A stretch of DNA of 64,000 nt, taken from positions 62,001 through 126,000 of the forward strand of contig NZ_VJWL01000004.1 of assembly GCF_007096385.1 (NCBI RefSeq). Reading direction: 5' to 3'. Below, piece after piece: positions 18,186-27,161 of this stretch (the first letter of the stretch is position 1; each line of letters opens with the position of its first letter). The position numbers and the translations under genes were made by a program. The notes beneath the pieces are model-generated. The model did no database searches, had not been told where the DNA came from, and was given only the letters and a program-made list of their open reading frames with translations. The stretch is from Aliidiomarina halalkaliphila. GTDB taxonomy: Bacteria > Pseudomonadota > Gammaproteobacteria > Enterobacterales > Alteromonadaceae.

Positions 18186-20474
18186 TTACAGGCTGCTGTA
18201 ACGTTTACGTAAGCGCTGACGTACCACTTCAGCGATGGTGTTCAAGATAAAGGTGAAGGTGAGGAGCACCAACGCCGCCAAGAACAGTATTCTAAAGTGC
18301 GTGCTGCCTACGGCGGTTTCTGGCAGTTCCACCGCGATATTGGCCGACAAGGTCCGCATCCCTTCAAAGATATTGAAGTTCACGATCGGGCTGTTCCCCG
18401 TGGCCATCAGTACGATCATGGTTTCACCCACAGCGCGACCGAAACCAATCATGATGGCTGAGAAAATGCCCGGACTCGCTGTTGGAATCACCACGCCTAG
18501 CACGGTTTGCCAGGGTGTCGCACCCAGTGCCAATGACCCTTGGGTTAAATGGCGAGGCACGTTAAACACTGCATCTTCAGCAATCGAGTAAATCGTTGGA
18601 ATCACCGCGAAGCCCATGGCCACACCAACCACCATGGCGTTGCGCTGATCGTAAGTAATGCCGTTCTCGGTAAACCACTGGCGCATGCTGCCATCGAAGA
18701 ACCAGACTTCGACGTAAGGGCTCAAGGTGACCATGGCCCACCCAAACAACAGCACCACAGGCACTAAGATGGCGGCTTCCCACCCGCCTGGAATGCGGTT
18801 GCGCAGATACAGTGGCAGGAAGCGCCACAAGAACGCCATTAACAACATCACAATCGGCATGCCGATCAGCAGTGAGAACACAGCAGGAAGGTTATTTTCC
18901 ATAAAGGGGGCCAACCACAGGCCCGCCAAGAAGCCCAAGATAACTGTGGGTAAGGCTTCCATAATTTCAATGGTGGGTTTGACCATGCCGCGCAGCTTTG
19001 GCGTCATAAAGTAGGCTGTGTAGATTGCCCCCATAATAGCCAATGGCATGGCGAACAACATGGCAAAGAAGGCCGCTTTTAAGGTACCAATCGACAACGG
19101 TACCAAGCTAAATTTTGACTCGAACTCATCGCTGGCCGACGACGACTGCCAAATATATTCAGGATCGCTGCGCCCTTCGTACCACACCTTGTTCCACAGT
19201 GCAGAGAAAGAGATTTGTGGGTGACGGTTCCACAGTTCGTTGACTTGCAGATTGTTGCTTTGGTCGAGCACGATTAAGCGGCGATTCACCGGCGACAAGG
19301 CCAAGCCTTTTACCGGGCCATCTTGCATCTGTTGCTGCAATAATGTGCGCGCCGAGGTGCCGTAATGCACACCCACGGTGCCGTTCGCATCACCGACAAT
19401 AAAGCCCTTGCGGGTGTGTTCTGGGGCAATATGCGTAATCGCCGCGTTGTGCGGCTTGAAGTCACGAATACGCACCAACACGCGGTTGTTTTCATCATCC
19501 CGCACCAAGAACCATTGGCTCAAGGTGCCTTGGTCGGTACCGACAATAATGGACACCGAGCCCACCAAGAAATCCATGGCAGTAATGTATTCGCCTTCTG
19601 CTGCCCGAATACTGTGTACCAGTGCTGCTTCGCGCGGATTGCGGATATCGATGTAATGCAGGTAGCCCGCAGTATCGGCGACAAACACGCTGCGCATATC
19701 TTTATCGACTAGGATGGTTTGTGGAGGCGCAGGCAACGTTGGTAACACGCCACGGCTCACTTGCGTTTCTACTTCACCGGTAAATAAATTTTCCCGGGTG
19801 GTAAGGCGCGCTGTGACTAAACGATGATCGCTGGTATAGCCCACCAGAATGGCGGCACGGGCACCGCGGGTATTTTCTTGCACACTCAAGTGCGTAATGG
19901 CTTGGCCTTCTGGGTCTAGCTGAATAGGCTCTTGACCATAAGGCCGACCGACGGAAGGTGTAATCAAACGCACATCGTCGGGGAAGGTGACTTGGTATTC
20001 GGCACGAACTAAATTCACGGAGCCGTCATCGTAGCCAAAACCGACGAGTCCACCAATATCTTCGCCTTTGGCAAAAGTGCTAATGGTGGCGCCTGGGTTA
20101 CCAGCAACGTCATCCTGATAACGCACCGCGCCCGAATCCAGTTCAAAGAAGGTCACCTGACCACTCGCGTCGAAGTTAAGCCCCAACTCTTGATAACGCT
20201 CAATAGTTAAATGCAATGACGGGGTTTCACCGGGTAATTCGAAGGTTGTTTCGTGGGTGACTTCAGCCCCTTTAAAGATGGGCATTACTTCATAGAACAG
20301 GTAAATGAATATCGTCGCTAGCGACAACACCACGCCAAATCCGGCAGCGGTTATCCCCCAACGTGATAAACCATTTTTGAACATTCGAATGCGCCGGCGC
20401 TTGGCGCGCAACTCTGCACTCGGTAATCTGGACTCACGCCGGTGGCGCAGTGAGCTAGCAGTTGAATCTGTCAT
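18186..20474 (-). CDS. pstC: Phosphate ABC transporter permease PstC, long form
   Basis: PstC is the other channel subunit. The 762-residue product starts with a very basic cytoplasmic leader, a membrane helix (about 38-63), then about 370 residues of beta-rich, propeller-like repeats (blocks such as IVGTDQGTLSQWFLV and GFIVGDANGTVGVHYG), and only then the usual permease domain with the loop ALGATPWQTVLGVVIPTASPG. The E. coli protein has about 320 residues. The extra domain is predicted to face the periplasm, where it could meet PstS. The gene has its own PHO-box promoter besides lying downstream of pstS. Confidence 0.93.
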   Translation of the reverse strand: MTDSTASSLRHRRESRLPSAELRAKRRRIRMFKNGLSRWGITAAGFGVVLSLATIFIYLFYEVMPIFKGAEVTHETTFELPGETPSLHLTIERYQELGLNFDASGQVTFFELDSGAVRYQDDVAGNPGATISTFAKGEDIGGLVGFGYDDGSVNLVRAEYQVTFPDDVRLITPSVGRPYGQEPIQLDPEGQAITHLSVQENTRGARAAILVGYTSDHRLVTARLTTRENLFTGEVETQVSRGVLPTLPAPPQTILVDKDMRSVFVADTAGYLHYIDIRNPREAALVHSIRAAEGEYITAMDFLVGSVSIIVGTDQGTLSQWFLVRDDENNRVLVRIRDFKPHNAAITHIAPEHTRKGFIVGDANGTVGVHYGTSARTLLQQQMQDGPVKGLALSPVNRRLIVLDQSNNLQVNELWNRHPQISFSALWNKVWYEGRSDPEYIWQSSSASDEFESKFSLVPLSIGTLKAAFFAMLFAMPLAIMGAIYTAYFMTPKLRGMVKPTIEIMEALPTVILGFLAGLWLAPFMENNLPAVFSLLIGMPIVMLLMAFLWRFLPLYLRNRIPGGWEAAILVPVVLLFGWAMVTLSPYVEVWFFDGSMRQWFTENGITYDQRNAMVVGVAMGFAVIPTIYSIAEDAVFNVPRHLTQGSLALGATPWQTVLGVVIPTASPGIFSAIMIGFGRAVGETMIVLMATGNSPIVNFNIFEGMRTLSANIAVELPETAVGSTHFRILFLAALVLLTFTFILNTIAEVVRQRLRKRYSSL

Positions 20475-20520
20475 GATACGAAAGTCTCATAGTGGCAGAT
20501 AGATGAATATCATGAAGGCG

Positions 20521-20554
20521 AATGTAGCCAACTTTTATGACAGCAATATGACAA
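20521..20554 (-). promoter_or_regulatory. PHO box promoter of pstC
   Basis: Read leftward, TTGTCAT-ATTG-CTGTCAT (20537-20554) matches the PhoB consensus of two CTGTCAT heptamers 11 bp apart. It is followed after exactly 10 bases by TACATT (20521-20526), a plausible -10. This would give pstCAB-phoU a PhoB-driven start separate from pstS. Confidence 0.85.
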
Positions 20555-20600
20555 CGACATAAAAACGTCACGCAATTGCAATATTTTCTCGTTCGCTTAA

Positions 20601-20627
20601 ATACAAAAAGAGGCACATCCTGTGCCC
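20601..20627 (-). terminator. Terminator after pstS
   Basis: A 6-bp GC-rich stem GGCACA/TGTGCC (20612-20617 with 20621-20626) is followed leftward by TCTTTTTG. It lies 28 bases beyond the pstS stop and before the pstC PHO box, so it would limit read-through from the highly expressed binding-protein gene. Confidence 0.75.
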
Positions 20628-20653
20628 CTTTTCGTTGTTTACTCACATACAGC

Positions 20654-21622
20654 TTACTGCACGTTCAATTCGCGACGGATACGTGACGCTAAAGACTCAG
20701 GCAATGGAACATAACCATCACGGTCAACCACTTCCTGGCCTACTTTTGAGTACAGCATTTTTACGAATTCGCGCGTCATTGGGTCGAGGTCACGATTTGG
20801 GTGCTTATTCACATACACGTACAAGTAGCGCGCCAGTGGGTAATCACCTGTTGCGGCATTTTCTGCAGTTGGTTCGAAACACTCACCGCCTTCAGTAGCA
20901 GACAACGCGATAGCGCGAACACCAGAGGTGCGGTAGCCGATACCTGAGTAACCAATACCGTTCAATGACTCAGTGACACCTTGTACCACTGAAGAAGAAC
21001 CAGGCTGCTCGTTGATGCTTGATTTGAAGTCACCGCCAAACAGGGCGTTGTCTTTAAAGTAACCGTAAGTACCTGATACTGCGTTACGGCTATACAAAGC
21101 GAAATCACGGTTTGCCCAAGAACCTTCTAAACCAACTTGGCCCCAGCGCGTGATATCTTGCGGATAACCGCCACGTCGAGTGGCCGAGAAAATGGCGTCT
21201 ACTTGCTGCAATGACAAACACTCAATCGGGTTGTCGTTGTTGACATAAACCGCCAACATATCGATAGCAACTGGCATAGCGTATGGTGCATAACCATGAC
21301 GCGCTTCAAAGGTTTCGATTTCAGACTGGCGCATCGCACGACTCATTGGCGCGAAGTTTGCCGTTCCTTCAGTAATCGCTGGTGGCGCAGTAGATGAACC
21401 AGCACCTTGAATCTGCACGTTCACGTTTGGATAGAACTTGTTGAATTCTTCTGCCCACAACGTCATCAGGTTGTTCAAGGTGTCTGAACCGATAGAGTTC
21501 ATGTTGCCAGACACACCAGACGCACGCTGATATTCAGGTAAACGCGGATCAACACTGGCTGATGCAGTGAAGCCCACTGCGAGCACTGCTGCCGTTACGG
21601 TTGCTACGATAGTTTTCTTCAT
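20654..21622 (-). CDS. pstS: Phosphate-binding protein PstS
   Basis: PstS is the periplasmic phosphate receptor. The 322-residue product starts at ATG 21622, with GGAG 6 bases upstream; a TTG at 21634 is the only longer alternative. A signal peptide ends near residue 22. The ligand-binding signature is visible: IGSDTLNNLM, QGAGSSTAPPAI and SRNAVSGTYGYFKD. It belongs to the PBP-like phosphate-binding branch common in Alteromonadales, where SRxxxSGT replaces the E. coli form. It has its own PHO box and terminator. Confidence 0.94.
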   Translation of the reverse strand: MKKTIVATVTAAVLAVGFTASASVDPRLPEYQRASGVSGNMNSIGSDTLNNLMTLWAEEFNKFYPNVNVQIQGAGSSTAPPAITEGTANFAPMSRAMRQSEIETFEARHGYAPYAMPVAIDMLAVYVNNDNPIECLSLQQVDAIFSATRRGGYPQDITRWGQVGLEGSWANRDFALYSRNAVSGTYGYFKDNALFGGDFKSSINEQPGSSSVVQGVTESLNGIGYSGIGYRTSGVRAIALSATEGGECFEPTAENAATGDYPLARYLYVYVNKHPNRDLDPMTREFVKMLYSKVGQEVVDRDGYVPLPESLASRIRRELNVQ

Positions 21623-21675
21623 GTCTTTCTCCAATTCCTGTGGTTGTTACAGGTATTTCAAGTTAAGCCAGAGCC

Positions 21676-21709
21676 ATCATAGTGATGAAATATGACACTA
21701 AAATGACAA
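21676..21709 (-). promoter_or_regulatory. PHO box promoter of pstS
   Basis: Read leftward, TTGTCAT-TTTA-GTGTCAT (21692-21709) is followed after 10 bases by TATGAT (21676-21681) as the -10. It ends about 54 bases before the pstS start codon. Confidence 0.88.
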
Positions 21710-21816
21710 CTGGTAATTTTTCTTAGACGCGATTATTTTGATTGCTTCTTGGCGGACTCTCGCAAACAACTTTTTGAGTGCGCTGTGTTTACAGGTGGGC
21801 ATTGTGGAGCACATAA

Positions 21817-21856
21817 ATGACAGTCATCGGTCAGTTTCGTGACAATTGAATGACAA
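21817..21856 (-). promoter_or_regulatory. Second, upstream PHO-box array before pstS
   Basis: Half-sites in the same orientation lie at 21850 and 21839 (both strong, ATGACAA and GTGACAA on the plus strand), 21828 (weak) and 21817 (strong, ATGACAG), all on an 11-bp grid. No -10 follows at the usual distance, so this looks like an extended PhoB-binding platform rather than a second promoter. The rest of the 290-base gap between pstS and phoR holds no gene. Confidence 0.6.
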
Positions 21857-21912
21857 TTTTAGCGGGGGATGGGAAGGCGCACGCGAGCCTGCTTTACAGT
21901 GGCAAAAGCTGC

Positions 21913-23217
21913 CTAATCGGGTTGGCTTAACAGCTCAGGTGAAATGCGAAACCAAAACCGGCTTCCTTGACCAATACGGCTATCGACCTGCAAGTGTGAG
22001 CGGTGATGCTCCAAAGCGTGCTTTACGATCGACAGGCCAAGGCCTGTGCCGCCGGTGGCACTATTGCGGTCTTTGTCCACGCGATAAAAACGCTCCGTGA
22101 GCCGCGGAATATGTTCAAGGGCGATACCGCTGCCGGTATCTGCCACAGAAAACTCAGCAAAGGGCCCTACTTTGTGCCAACGCACGGTTACTTGACCATG
22201 TTGCGGCGTGTACTTAATGGCATTGGTAAGCAAATTAGAACAGGCTGCATGAAGCTTTTCTTCGTTGCCCCACACACTTAAGCTTTCATCGATGTGGGCA
22301 TCTAAATAGATGTCTTTGTCAGTAAAGAGCGGGCGCATTTCGTTCAGGATCTGGCGGAGCAAGGTGCCCACATCTACCCGCTTGGTGAAGGTATCTTGCA
22401 TTTGCGATTCCATGCGCGACAGCATGAGCAACTGATTCACCATTTTTTGCATACGCTGGGTTTGCAGGGTCATATCCTGCACGGCTTTTTCAAGCATTTC
22501 TGGTGGCATTGTTTTCGGTGAATCCATCATTTCCAAATAGCCATTCATAACCGTTAACGGTGTTTTCAGCTCATGGGAAACGTTGGCGACAAAATCTTTG
22601 CGCATCCGCTCAAGTTTGCGCAATTGTGTTACATCACGAGCTACCAATAAAAGCTCGTCCTCAGAATAAGTCATGATCCGAAGCTCGAGCTCGCGCTCAT
22701 CGCCTTGCGGTGAGTTCAATGTGAACGGCTCATCGAACTGGCCTTTTTCGAAATACTTTTTAAAGCCCGGCTGACGAATGAGGTTGGTGACCTGAATGCC
22801 TTTATCCGCGGGCCAACGCAGGCCAAAATAGATTTGGGCTAATTTGTTGGTCCACTCAATATTACCATTGCGCTGCAACACCATACTGGCATCGGGCATG
22901 GCTTCCGCCGCTTGCCGAAACCGTTGCAAAAGTACCGCCAGTTGGCGTCGTTTGGTTTGCGCTCGGCGTAGGGTGCGGTAGATACCATCGTAAATATCAC
23001 TCCACATCCCAGGAGCGCGCGGCGGCAACATGGTGCGGCTTTGCCACAGCCACATATTTAAGCGGTGTAAGAAAAGGTAATTCCAGAATAGCGCTAGGGC
23101 CAGCGCCAAGCTAACCGACGGCCAGAAGTATCCGCTCAGCCAGCCGATGAGTGCAAACGGCAGTACCCAAAAGAGTAAGCGTTTTAAAATGCGGTTTAGG
23201 GTGTAATGCCGTTCCAT
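21913..23217 (-). CDS. phoR: Phosphate regulon sensor kinase PhoR
   Basis: PhoR phosphorylates PhoB when phosphate is scarce. The 434 residues hold two N-terminal membrane helices (about 10-50) without a real periplasmic loop, a PAS domain (about 95-200), the phosphoacceptor motif NVSHELKTPL with His near residue 213, and the ATP-binding N, G1 and G2 boxes (NLLTNAIKYT, VADTGSGIAL, GGTGLGLSI). Its start codon directly abuts the phoB stop (TAAATG), so translation is coupled. Confidence 0.96.
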   Translation of the reverse strand: MERHYTLNRILKRLLFWVLPFALIGWLSGYFWPSVSLALALALFWNYLFLHRLNMWLWQSRTMLPPRAPGMWSDIYDGIYRTLRRAQTKRRQLAVLLQRFRQAAEAMPDASMVLQRNGNIEWTNKLAQIYFGLRWPADKGIQVTNLIRQPGFKKYFEKGQFDEPFTLNSPQGDERELELRIMTYSEDELLLVARDVTQLRKLERMRKDFVANVSHELKTPLTVMNGYLEMMDSPKTMPPEMLEKAVQDMTLQTQRMQKMVNQLLMLSRMESQMQDTFTKRVDVGTLLRQILNEMRPLFTDKDIYLDAHIDESLSVWGNEEKLHAACSNLLTNAIKYTPQHGQVTVRWHKVGPFAEFSVADTGSGIALEHIPRLTERFYRVDKDRNSATGGTGLGLSIVKHALEHHRSHLQVDSRIGQGSRFWFRISPELLSQPD

Positions 23218-23904
23218 TTAACGTGTTGAGAACCGGTAGCCAACGCCTCGTACCGTTTGAATAAGGCTGTCGTGCCCATGCCGTTCAATTGCTTTTCGCA
23301 ATCGACGAATATGTACATCTACGGTTCTATCCTCCACATAAACATTGGTTCCCCACACATGATCCAGTAATTGTTCTCTGCTGTAAACCCGTTCTGGATG
23401 GGTCATAAAGAAATGCAGCAAGCGAAACTCTGTGGGCCCCATATCGAGGGAATCGTCGTTTGCGGAAACTCGGTGCGAGACCGGATCTAACAACAAGCCG
23501 TTAATATTCAAAGGCTCGTCGACGTGGGTAGGAGAAACGCGGCGGAATACCGCACGCATGCGGGCGATCAGTTCTTTTGGTGAAAACGGCTTGGTTATAT
23601 AGTCATCCGCGCCGACCTCCAATCCTTTCACTTTATCTTCTTCTTCACCGCGCGCGGTGAGCATAATGATCGGGATATGGCGTAAGTGATCCGTGGTTTT
23701 TACTTTCCGTGCAAGCTGAATACCGCTGCCACCAGGCAACATCCAATCGAGAAGTATCATATCTGGGTATGGTTCAACCATTTTCTCCAATGCGATATCG
23801 AAGTCGGCCGCCTGAATCGGCTGATAACCGTGCTGCTCCATCACAAATGCAAGCATTTCCCGGATTGGGGCTTCGTCTTCGACAATCAGTATTCTACTTG
23901 GCAT
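23218..23904 (-). CDS. phoB: Phosphate regulon response regulator PhoB
   Basis: PhoB is an OmpR-type response regulator that binds the PHO boxes in this locus. The 228 residues contain the receiver domain with the acidic pocket (VEDE) and phosphoacceptor Asp53 (LLDWMLPGG), Lys in [10 protein letters not shown], and the C-terminal winged helix ending in [10 protein letters not shown] and [15 protein letters not shown] box precedes it, so the regulator is autoregulated. The gene order phoB-phoR-pstS differs from E. coli, where phoBR is separate from pst. Confidence 0.97.
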   Translation of the reverse strand: MPSRILIVEDEAPIREMLAFVMEQHGYQPIQAADFDIALEKMVEPYPDMILLDWMLPGGSGIQLARKVKTTDHLRHIPIIMLTARGEEEDKVKGLEVGADDYITKPFSPKELIARMRAVFRRVSPTHVDEPLNINGLLLDPVSHRVSANDDSLDMGPTEFRLLHFFMTHPERVYSREQLLDHVWGTNVYVEDRTVDVHIRRLRKAIERHGHDSLIQTVRGVGYRFSTR

Positions 23905-23934
23905 AAGCTGTCACCTGTCCGTTACAATACTGGC

Positions 23935-23968
23935 ATTATGCGAAGGAAGTGTGACACTTTTATGACGT
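23935..23968 (-). promoter_or_regulatory. PHO box promoter of phoB-phoR
   Basis: Read leftward, ACGTCAT-AAAA-GTGTCAC (23951-23968) is followed after 10 bases by CATAAT (23935-23940). The box-to--10 spacing equals that of the pstS and pstC promoters. The -10 ends about 31 bases before the phoB ATG. Confidence 0.82.
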
Positions 23969-24007
23969 TGACTAAAAATGTCGCACAATCAGTCACAAAA
24001 CAGTTGC

Positions 24008-25048
24008 TTAGAAGTTCCACACTAAGCCGACGGAAACGGCATAAGGATCATCACCGGGGCTAATCGTTAACGTTTTACCATGCCCACCCGCCGATACATT
24101 CACACGTGCATTGTCGTCATTTTGTGCCGCCGATACGGCGAAATAAGCCATGGCTTGCGTGCTTAAGCGGCGATCAATACCAAGGGTAACCATATAGCCA
24201 TCGTCGTTTTCCATGTCGCGGCTATCACGCACAAATACCTGCCCTTTGAGCTGATAGTCGTCGTTCCACTGATATACAGTGCCAACACCATATACGTTCA
24301 CATCACCGGTGGTGAGCCCGCGGGCATTCTGAAAGAACAGCGTGGTGGTCCATGCTTCGGCGCGATACACGCTACCAACGCGAAGTGCACGCAAATCGCT
24401 CAGTTCATCGCGGCCTTGCACCTCGTAGCCCATTTGCGTCGTCCAAGCGCCCTGATTCCACTGCACCATAGTGCTCCACTCATCATCCCGCGTGGTGGTG
24501 CTTACATCCGTAGTTTCCCCCGCGCCAAAATGAATCACAGCAGATAGGTTGTTCCAGACCGGGCTCAGGTATTGCACGCCATTGCGAAAGCGGCGGTCAA
24601 AATGCATTTCACCGCTTCGGGTCACATTCCGCCCTTCCCCTACGCGATCGCGGAACAACTCAATGTGGTTTAAAATGCGCTTCACGGGGGTATCAATATA
24701 ACCACCACGCAGCGTGCCCCAATCACCCCGAATTCCGACAAAGGTATTACGCGCAGAGAGCGTGGCATCACCGTCGGTCACTTGCACTGTGCGCTCAATC
24801 TGACCAAGCAGCATTAAATCATTTGCCAACCCATGCATCACGGAAAGCCCAATACGTGAGGAGTTACTGGAGAGATTCAAGCCGCCATCATTGCCATCAT
24901 TCAAGTAATCTGCAGACACATGCAGACGACCGTAAAATTTAAAGTCCGTTGGCGTTTCGGTAGCAGCCACAGGGCTAGCTGTAAAAAGCACAGGCGTAAC
25001 GACGGCAAATAAGGAGATAAGGCAAGAGCGAGTCCGTGGCATGCGCAT
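24008..25048 (-). CDS. Outer membrane porin, general gram-negative type
   Basis: The 346-residue product has a signal peptide cut near VAA-TETP (residue 29-30), a start of the mature protein typical of porins (FKFYGRLHVSADY), alternating beta-strand segments throughout, the loop-3-like SARNTFVGIRGDWGTLRGGYIDTPVK and a terminal phenylalanine needed for outer-membrane assembly. GGAGGG precedes ATG 25048. It sits next to phoB, which suggests a phosphate-related porin, but its own upstream region has only one good PHO half-site (near 25117), so PhoB control is not established. Substrate unknown. Confidence 0.88.
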   Translation of the reverse strand: MRMPRTRSCLISLFAVVTPVLFTASPVAATETPTDFKFYGRLHVSADYLNDGNDGGLNLSSNSSRIGLSVMHGLANDLMLLGQIERTVQVTDGDATLSARNTFVGIRGDWGTLRGGYIDTPVKRILNHIELFRDRVGEGRNVTRSGEMHFDRRFRNGVQYLSPVWNNLSAVIHFGAGETTDVSTTTRDDEWSTMVQWNQGAWTTQMGYEVQGRDELSDLRALRVGSVYRAEAWTTTLFFQNARGLTTGDVNVYGVGTVYQWNDDYQLKGQVFVRDSRDMENDDGYMVTLGIDRRLSTQAMAYFAVSAAQNDDNARVNVSAGGHGKTLTISPGDDPYAVSVGLVWNF

Positions 25049-25304
25049 AGAATACCCTCCGTGTGCGCAGTTTAAAGGGGGCGTAGCAAGCGATCGCTGC
25101 TAAAACGCTGTTTGTATGACGATTATATAAAGATATTATGGCAGTTTTGTTACATAGCGGGAATATACGATCATTTTTAAAGGTTCGCGAGCCTTAGCAC
25201 GGCCCCCCATCCGAGTGCAGCTTTACAGTGTTCAAATGCCATCACTCCTGCTAAAGTCAGAGCAATAAAATAACAAGATTAACCATGGCATCGCGCAAAC
25301 ATTC

Positions 25305-27086
25305 ATGCAGAAAAAAGTATCCGTACCTCGCTCACCCATTCCTCGGAGTATCGCACGCACACTCCTTACGAGTGTATTAACGGTATACTTCTTGCTCACC
25401 CTGATTATTACCACCGGGCAGATCGCCTTTGAATACAACAACACTCGCGAATCGCTGTTGCATGATCTGCGCAATCAACACCATACTTTTGCCGCCAGTT
25501 TAGCCCGGGCCATGTGGGAATTTAACCAAGAACAAACTAACGCCCTGGCGACCGGATTAATCAATATACCGGCTATTAGCGGTATTATTATTCGTGATGA
25601 TCAAGAGCGTGTGATCATTAATCAAGGGGCAACCATGAGCCTGGATCGCCTTGGATTAATCGACGATAGCGGTCCCATTCCTGAACATAGTGGCGTTTTT
25701 GGTTACTACTCGCCGCTGGTGTTTGAATTTGCTGGTGGCTCAGAAGTGGTTGGTGATGTAGTGCTATTTTCGAGCCGGGACATTACCATTGATCGGCTCA
25801 AACCCAGCTTAATCCTGCTACTCGTGGGCGCCTTACTCAAAAGCTCGATTCTTATTTTGCTGTTCACTTTGGCATTTCGCCATTATCTCCGAGAACCGTT
25901 GGAAAGCCTTATCGATCAACTGCGTAATTTTTCTCCTGAGCAACCAGAGAGTTCGCAAATTCGCTTACAGCAGCAAGAAGTGAACGAGTTTTCACTATTG
26001 GAAGACGCCTACAATGACTTGCTATCGCGCCTTCGTGCGCATCAAACCGACCTGACCTCTGCGCAACAAGAGTTAAATCATGCGAATCGCCGTCTCGAAG
26101 ATCAGAATTTACTGCTTGAACAAGAGATCGCTGAAAAGACTTTAGGTATCAGCAATCTGATGTTGGATTTAGAGCGCCGCCGTCACGAGTTGGAAGTGCG
26201 CCAGCAATCATTGGAGCAAGAAGTACATCAACGTCGCATCACTGAGTCACGCTTGAAACAATCCAATCAAGAACTGGAAGATAGCTTGGAGTTCTTGCAG
26301 CAGGTGCGTGTGCAGCTAATGAGTTCGGAGAAAATGGCGGCACTTGGCAATATGGTGGCTAGTATCACCCATGATGTCAGCACACCCTTGGGCGTGAGTG
26401 TTACCGCAACGAGTTACCTGCAGGAACAATTACAGAAGATTCAACAGCAGATAGCCGCAGGGACCGCCTCGGAAAAAGATATCCAGGCATTTATTGCGAC
26501 TGTGGCGGAAAGTAATACGCTGATCGAAACCAACTTGCAGCGAGCCAACGAAATCATGAGTGGCTTTAAACAAGTGGCCGTTGATCAGGCCGCCGAACAT
26601 ACCCGCAGTATTCATGTGTGTGATTATATGCAGCGCATCATTCAATCGCTGCAACCGCAGCTGCGCAAAAAATCCTGTCAGGTGCACCTTAACTGCCCCG
26701 ACGATATTGAGGTGCGCTGCAACGCAGGGGCACTTGCACAAGTGCTCACAAACATGATCATGAATAGTATTGTTCATGCTTTCCCAGAGTCTGCCAATGC
26801 ACGCATTGATATTGATGTGAGCGTGGACGACAACCAGCTTCATATTCGCTATCGCGATAATGGTGTGGGCATGTCGTCGAGTCAATTACGCCAGTTGTTT
26901 GAGCCTTTCTACACCACCTCAGCAGAAAACGGTGGCAGTGGTCTTGGTGCCCATATTATCTACACCTTAATTACACAAACTTTAGGCGGAAACGTTGAGG
27001 TCAGTAGTCAGCCAGAGCAAGGTTTGTGCTACGATTTTCACTTTCCCGTTGAGCGTATAAGCGAATCGCTGAACGCCACCTCTTAA
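25305..27086 (+). CDS. Orphan membrane sensor histidine kinase
   Basis: The 593-residue product has a membrane helix at about 20-42, a periplasmic sensor region of about 120 residues, a second membrane helix near 170-195, a HAMP-like linker, a long coiled coil (about 245-345, Gln/Glu-rich), and a kinase core. The H box is ASITHDVSTPLG with His356; N box LTNMIMNSIVHA, G1 DNGVGM, F box FEPFYTT and G2 GGSGLGAHI follow. This H-box form belongs to the group of kinases with a long coiled coil before HD(V/L)STPLG. No response regulator gene adjoins, so its partner is elsewhere. It diverges from the porin gene. The ribosome site is weak. Confidence 0.88.
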   Translation: MQKKVSVPRSPIPRSIARTLLTSVLTVYFLLTLIITTGQIAFEYNNTRESLLHDLRNQHHTFAASLARAMWEFNQEQTNALATGLINIPAISGIIIRDDQERVIINQGATMSLDRLGLIDDSGPIPEHSGVFGYYSPLVFEFAGGSEVVGDVVLFSSRDITIDRLKPSLILLLVGALLKSSILILLFTLAFRHYLREPLESLIDQLRNFSPEQPESSQIRLQQQEVNEFSLLEDAYNDLLSRLRAHQTDLTSAQQELNHANRRLEDQNLLLEQEIAEKTLGISNLMLDLERRRHELEVRQQSLEQEVHQRRITESRLKQSNQELEDSLEFLQQVRVQLMSSEKMAALGNMVASITHDVSTPLGVSVTATSYLQEQLQKIQQQIAAGTASEKDIQAFIATVAESNTLIETNLQRANEIMSGFKQVAVDQAAEHTRSIHVCDYMQRIIQSLQPQLRKKSCQVHLNCPDDIEVRCNAGALAQVLTNMIMNSIVHAFPESANARIDIDVSVDDNQLHIRYRDNGVGMSSSQLRQLFEPFYTTSAENGGSGLGAHIIYTLITQTLGGNVEVSSQPEQGLCYDFHFPVERISESLNATS

Positions 27087-27088
27087 TT

Positions 27089-27117
27089 CTGACAGGAGCG
27101 GTGAACTCGGGTAGAAT
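27089..27117 (+). promoter_or_regulatory. Promoter of rdgC-srmB
   Basis: CTGACA (27089-27094), a 17-bp spacer and TAGAAT (27112-27117) make a good sigma-70-type promoter that begins 3 bases after the stop of the kinase gene. Transcription would start about 38 bases before the rdgC ATG. Confidence 0.6.
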
Positions 27118-27161
27118 GCGACGCCGCTCTTTCGACCTTGTACATTTCAGGAGTTTTTTGC

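Noticed and set aside
25049-25304. PHO box for the porin gene
   Set aside because: Only one good half-site (ATGACGA near 25117) is found; the second heptamer at 11 bp does not match.
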